64,000 bases of DNA from Mucilaginibacter pallidiroseus (lineage in GTDB: Bacteria > Bacteroidota > Bacteroidia > Sphingobacteriales > Sphingobacteriaceae). A model generated the notes under the pieces. It saw only the letters and a list, made by a program, of their open reading frames with translations. It made no database searches and had not been told where the DNA came from. How positions within the stretch are numbered: position 1 is the stretch's first letter; each line of letters starts with the position of its first letter. The translations under genes and the position numbers were made by a program. Positions 63,601 through 64,000 of this stretch are shown here, piece after piece. The stretch covers positions 248,001-312,000 of the forward strand of contig NZ_VOEJ01000003.1 of assembly GCF_007846085.1 (NCBI RefSeq), given 5' to 3'.

Positions 63601-63975
63601 CTGCAACAAATAAACCGCGAGCAGAACAAAAACGGCGGGAACAAATTGGGCGATCTGGACAAAATTTCAAAAGAAATGGAACAAACAGAACGCGATCTCG
63701 TAAACAGAAAAATCACAGATGAAGCGCTAAAAAGGCAGCAGCAAATTCAAACCCGACTGTTGGAGGCCGAGAAAGCCGACCAACAGCGCGAGCAGGACCA
63801 AAAACGGGAAAGCCGCTCGGGTGCAGAGTTGCCACCGGGATATATAAAGGCTTTGCAGGATTTCGAAAAATTGAAATCGAAGCAAACAGAACAAATTAAA
63901 ACCGTCCCTCCCGCGCTTAATTTGTATTATCGCCAAAAAATTAAATTATACTTTGATCAACTTAATGCAAAATGA
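60664..63975 (+). CDS. DUF4175 family membrane protein with huge Gln-rich coiled coil
   Basis: 1103 residues. Two membrane helices at about 28-50 and 56-80 and a third at about 160-178 (WLIPPAAIICVLAFAAPAIL); then a beta-rich extracytoplasmic part to about 490 (ending YYFEVTDNDGVAGPKTTRSPE). From about 500 to 1090 the chain is extremely rich in Gln, Lys, Glu and Asn with heptad order (LNQLSQQQQKLADKTQQ, MQQLNQNMQKARQQLEQQ-like stretches), predicting one very long coiled coil. DUF4175 is usual in Bacteroidota and of unknown function. The next gene starts directly behind. Confidence 0.9.
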   Translation: MAQVQNYDLLISKINTFIRKYHNNNLLRGLMFLGAGLFSAFVIITLSEYFFNFNTFLRTLLFYGFIGLNVALLIWLVLPSLLARLKLGKTLTHDEAAEIIGKHFVDIQDRLLNTLQLKKQADENPHQSALIEASINQKIEALNPVSFPTAINIRDNARYLKWLIPPAAIICVLAFAAPAILTESTKRLIRHNEYFAPIAPFKFLVLNKSLSVVQGADLKLDVKLTGDKLPANLYIEIASSTFKLDKENISKFHYLFTNLQQNTTFRLSGNGFTSVPYQIKVNKRAVILNFDAALTYPAYLHKKNETVANAGDLILPAGTTVKWNFNTQNTASLAFKINNINAWLKAVNDNAFQYSAQILKNSSYTITPLNASAGAGDSAIYKINVIADEAPAVTVNEKPDSVSMQAFYFDGNIQDDHGFSSLKFCYQTGKDGAQKTYKKAVKADLSASQSAFFYYWNLKDIGIKPGDNVTYYFEVTDNDGVAGPKTTRSPERSLSIPDNAALAKQLNAGTQAVKEKMQSAVKLAGQIEKNAQKLNQTFLEKNALSFDEKKQVEELLQKRKDLDELVKDIKAENKKNAYNRQQGQQKEELTEKQNQMEQLFNELLDDKSRDMLQRLQELMQMDQKDATRDELSKMQNDNKSLKKELDRMLELYKKLDFEQKLNQNIIQLNQLSQQQQKLADKTQQAGNSQQDLQEQQKLNQQFEQIKKQLDELQKQNEQNGGKQSFKNPEKEKQAIDEQLQQSTQSLSKNNRQQASKSQRSAAKQMQQMANQLDQQDAEGEESQNNVDARQLRDLLKSLVNSSFNQEKVMQNLRGTNPTDPKYVTFAQQQKDIKDNLKTAEDSLYSLSKRVPQIQSSVNKEITTINEQIDKALDALGDRKTAEANRSQQYAMTSMNNLALLLSEALNQLQKAMNKSGKGKGKQSGSMSQISKMQQQLNQNMQKARQQLEQQGGNEGKSQKQGMSEQFARMARQQQQIRQTLQQINREQNKNGGNKLGDLDKISKEMEQTERDLVNRKITDEALKRQQQIQTRLLEAEKADQQREQDQKRESRSGAELPPGYIKALQDFEKLKSKQTEQIKTVPPALNLYYRQKIKLYFDQLNAK

Positions 63976-63976
63976 T

Positions 63977-64000
63977 ATGGAACAGCCCAATGTGCAAACA
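63977..64000 (+). CDS. Start of next gene, cut by window end
   Basis: ATG at 63977, 1 base after the DUF4175 stop codon, open for eight codons (MEQPNVQT) to the window edge. An ATG overlapping the stop at 63972 in another frame is also possible. Too short to identify; close spacing suggests an operon with the DUF4175 gene. Confidence 0.4.

Overview
The window looks like chromosomal DNA of a Bacteroidota, most probably family Sphingobacteriaceae (a Mucilaginibacter- or Pedobacter-like genome). The signs are a SusC/SusD pair, many TonB-dependent and carboxypeptidase-regulatory-domain proteins, absence of Shine-Dalgarno sequences, Bacteroidota-type promoters (TTTG / TAnnTTTG), a long S16 protein, and DUF4175 and DUF4199 proteins. 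The genus is an inference. Most of the window is core genome. No phage, insertion sequence, CRISPR array or obvious new defence system was seen.

Layout. 1-3741: 5' part of a susD-like gene and a complete susC-like gene (minus), an outer-membrane nutrient uptake pair. 3815-5883: PadR regulator plus PspC-domain membrane protein with an operator-like palindrome. 6261-8705: outer-membrane beta-barrel receptor. 8711-8952: repeat-rich spacer. 8952-18172: M14 carboxypeptidase, recQ, murF, YugP-like peptidase, prolyl oligopeptidase. 18252-22536: apaG and dusB (minus), then CPBP protease, DUF2007, cdsA and psd (plus), a phospholipid synthesis run. 22935-27528: rplS, trmD, LUD protein, ftsH, rsfS (minus). 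27576-31779: birA, a separate DsbD-alpha protein, dsbD, pfkA. 31898-33790: flotillin-like protein. 34135-36462: rpsP, rimM, radical SAM protein. 36658-40043: zinc-ribbon protein, Nif3-like protein and a cluster of small membrane proteins (minus). 40180-43530: mfd. 43535-45920: two AT-rich orphan secreted proteins behind hpt. 45995-50094: M16 peptidase, def, a carboxypeptidase-regulatory-domain protein, nfu, mrp. 50214-54236: AsmA-like/GT51 glycosyltransferase, nitroreductase, response regulator. 54237-58544: ligD, VOC protein, OmpA lipoprotein. 58852-60183: a decayed DUF922 protease gene, a possible orphan immunity gene and tRNA-Pro. 60373-64000: a glycine-rich mini-protein, a giant DUF4175 protein and the start of the next gene.

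How the genes work together. Translation and RNA functions (rplS, trmD, rpsP, rimM, rsfS, def, dusB, tRNA-Pro), envelope biogenesis (murF, GT51, cdsA, psd, OmpA), DNA repair (recQ, mfd, ligD), protein quality control (ftsH, CPBP, M16, S9, M14 peptidases) and redox/Fe-S maturation (DsbD, Nfu, Mrp) dominate.

The observations most worth a second look are: exact TAnnTTTG promoter boxes lying only 4-8 bases before several start codons, which predicts leaderless or nearly leaderless mRNAs; a PadR operator over the padR promoter; a promoter-bearing but multiply frameshifted DUF922 gene; two copies of a dispersed hairpin repeat; a glycosyltransferase fused to an AsmA-like domain; and an Mrp protein without the usual CxxC motif.
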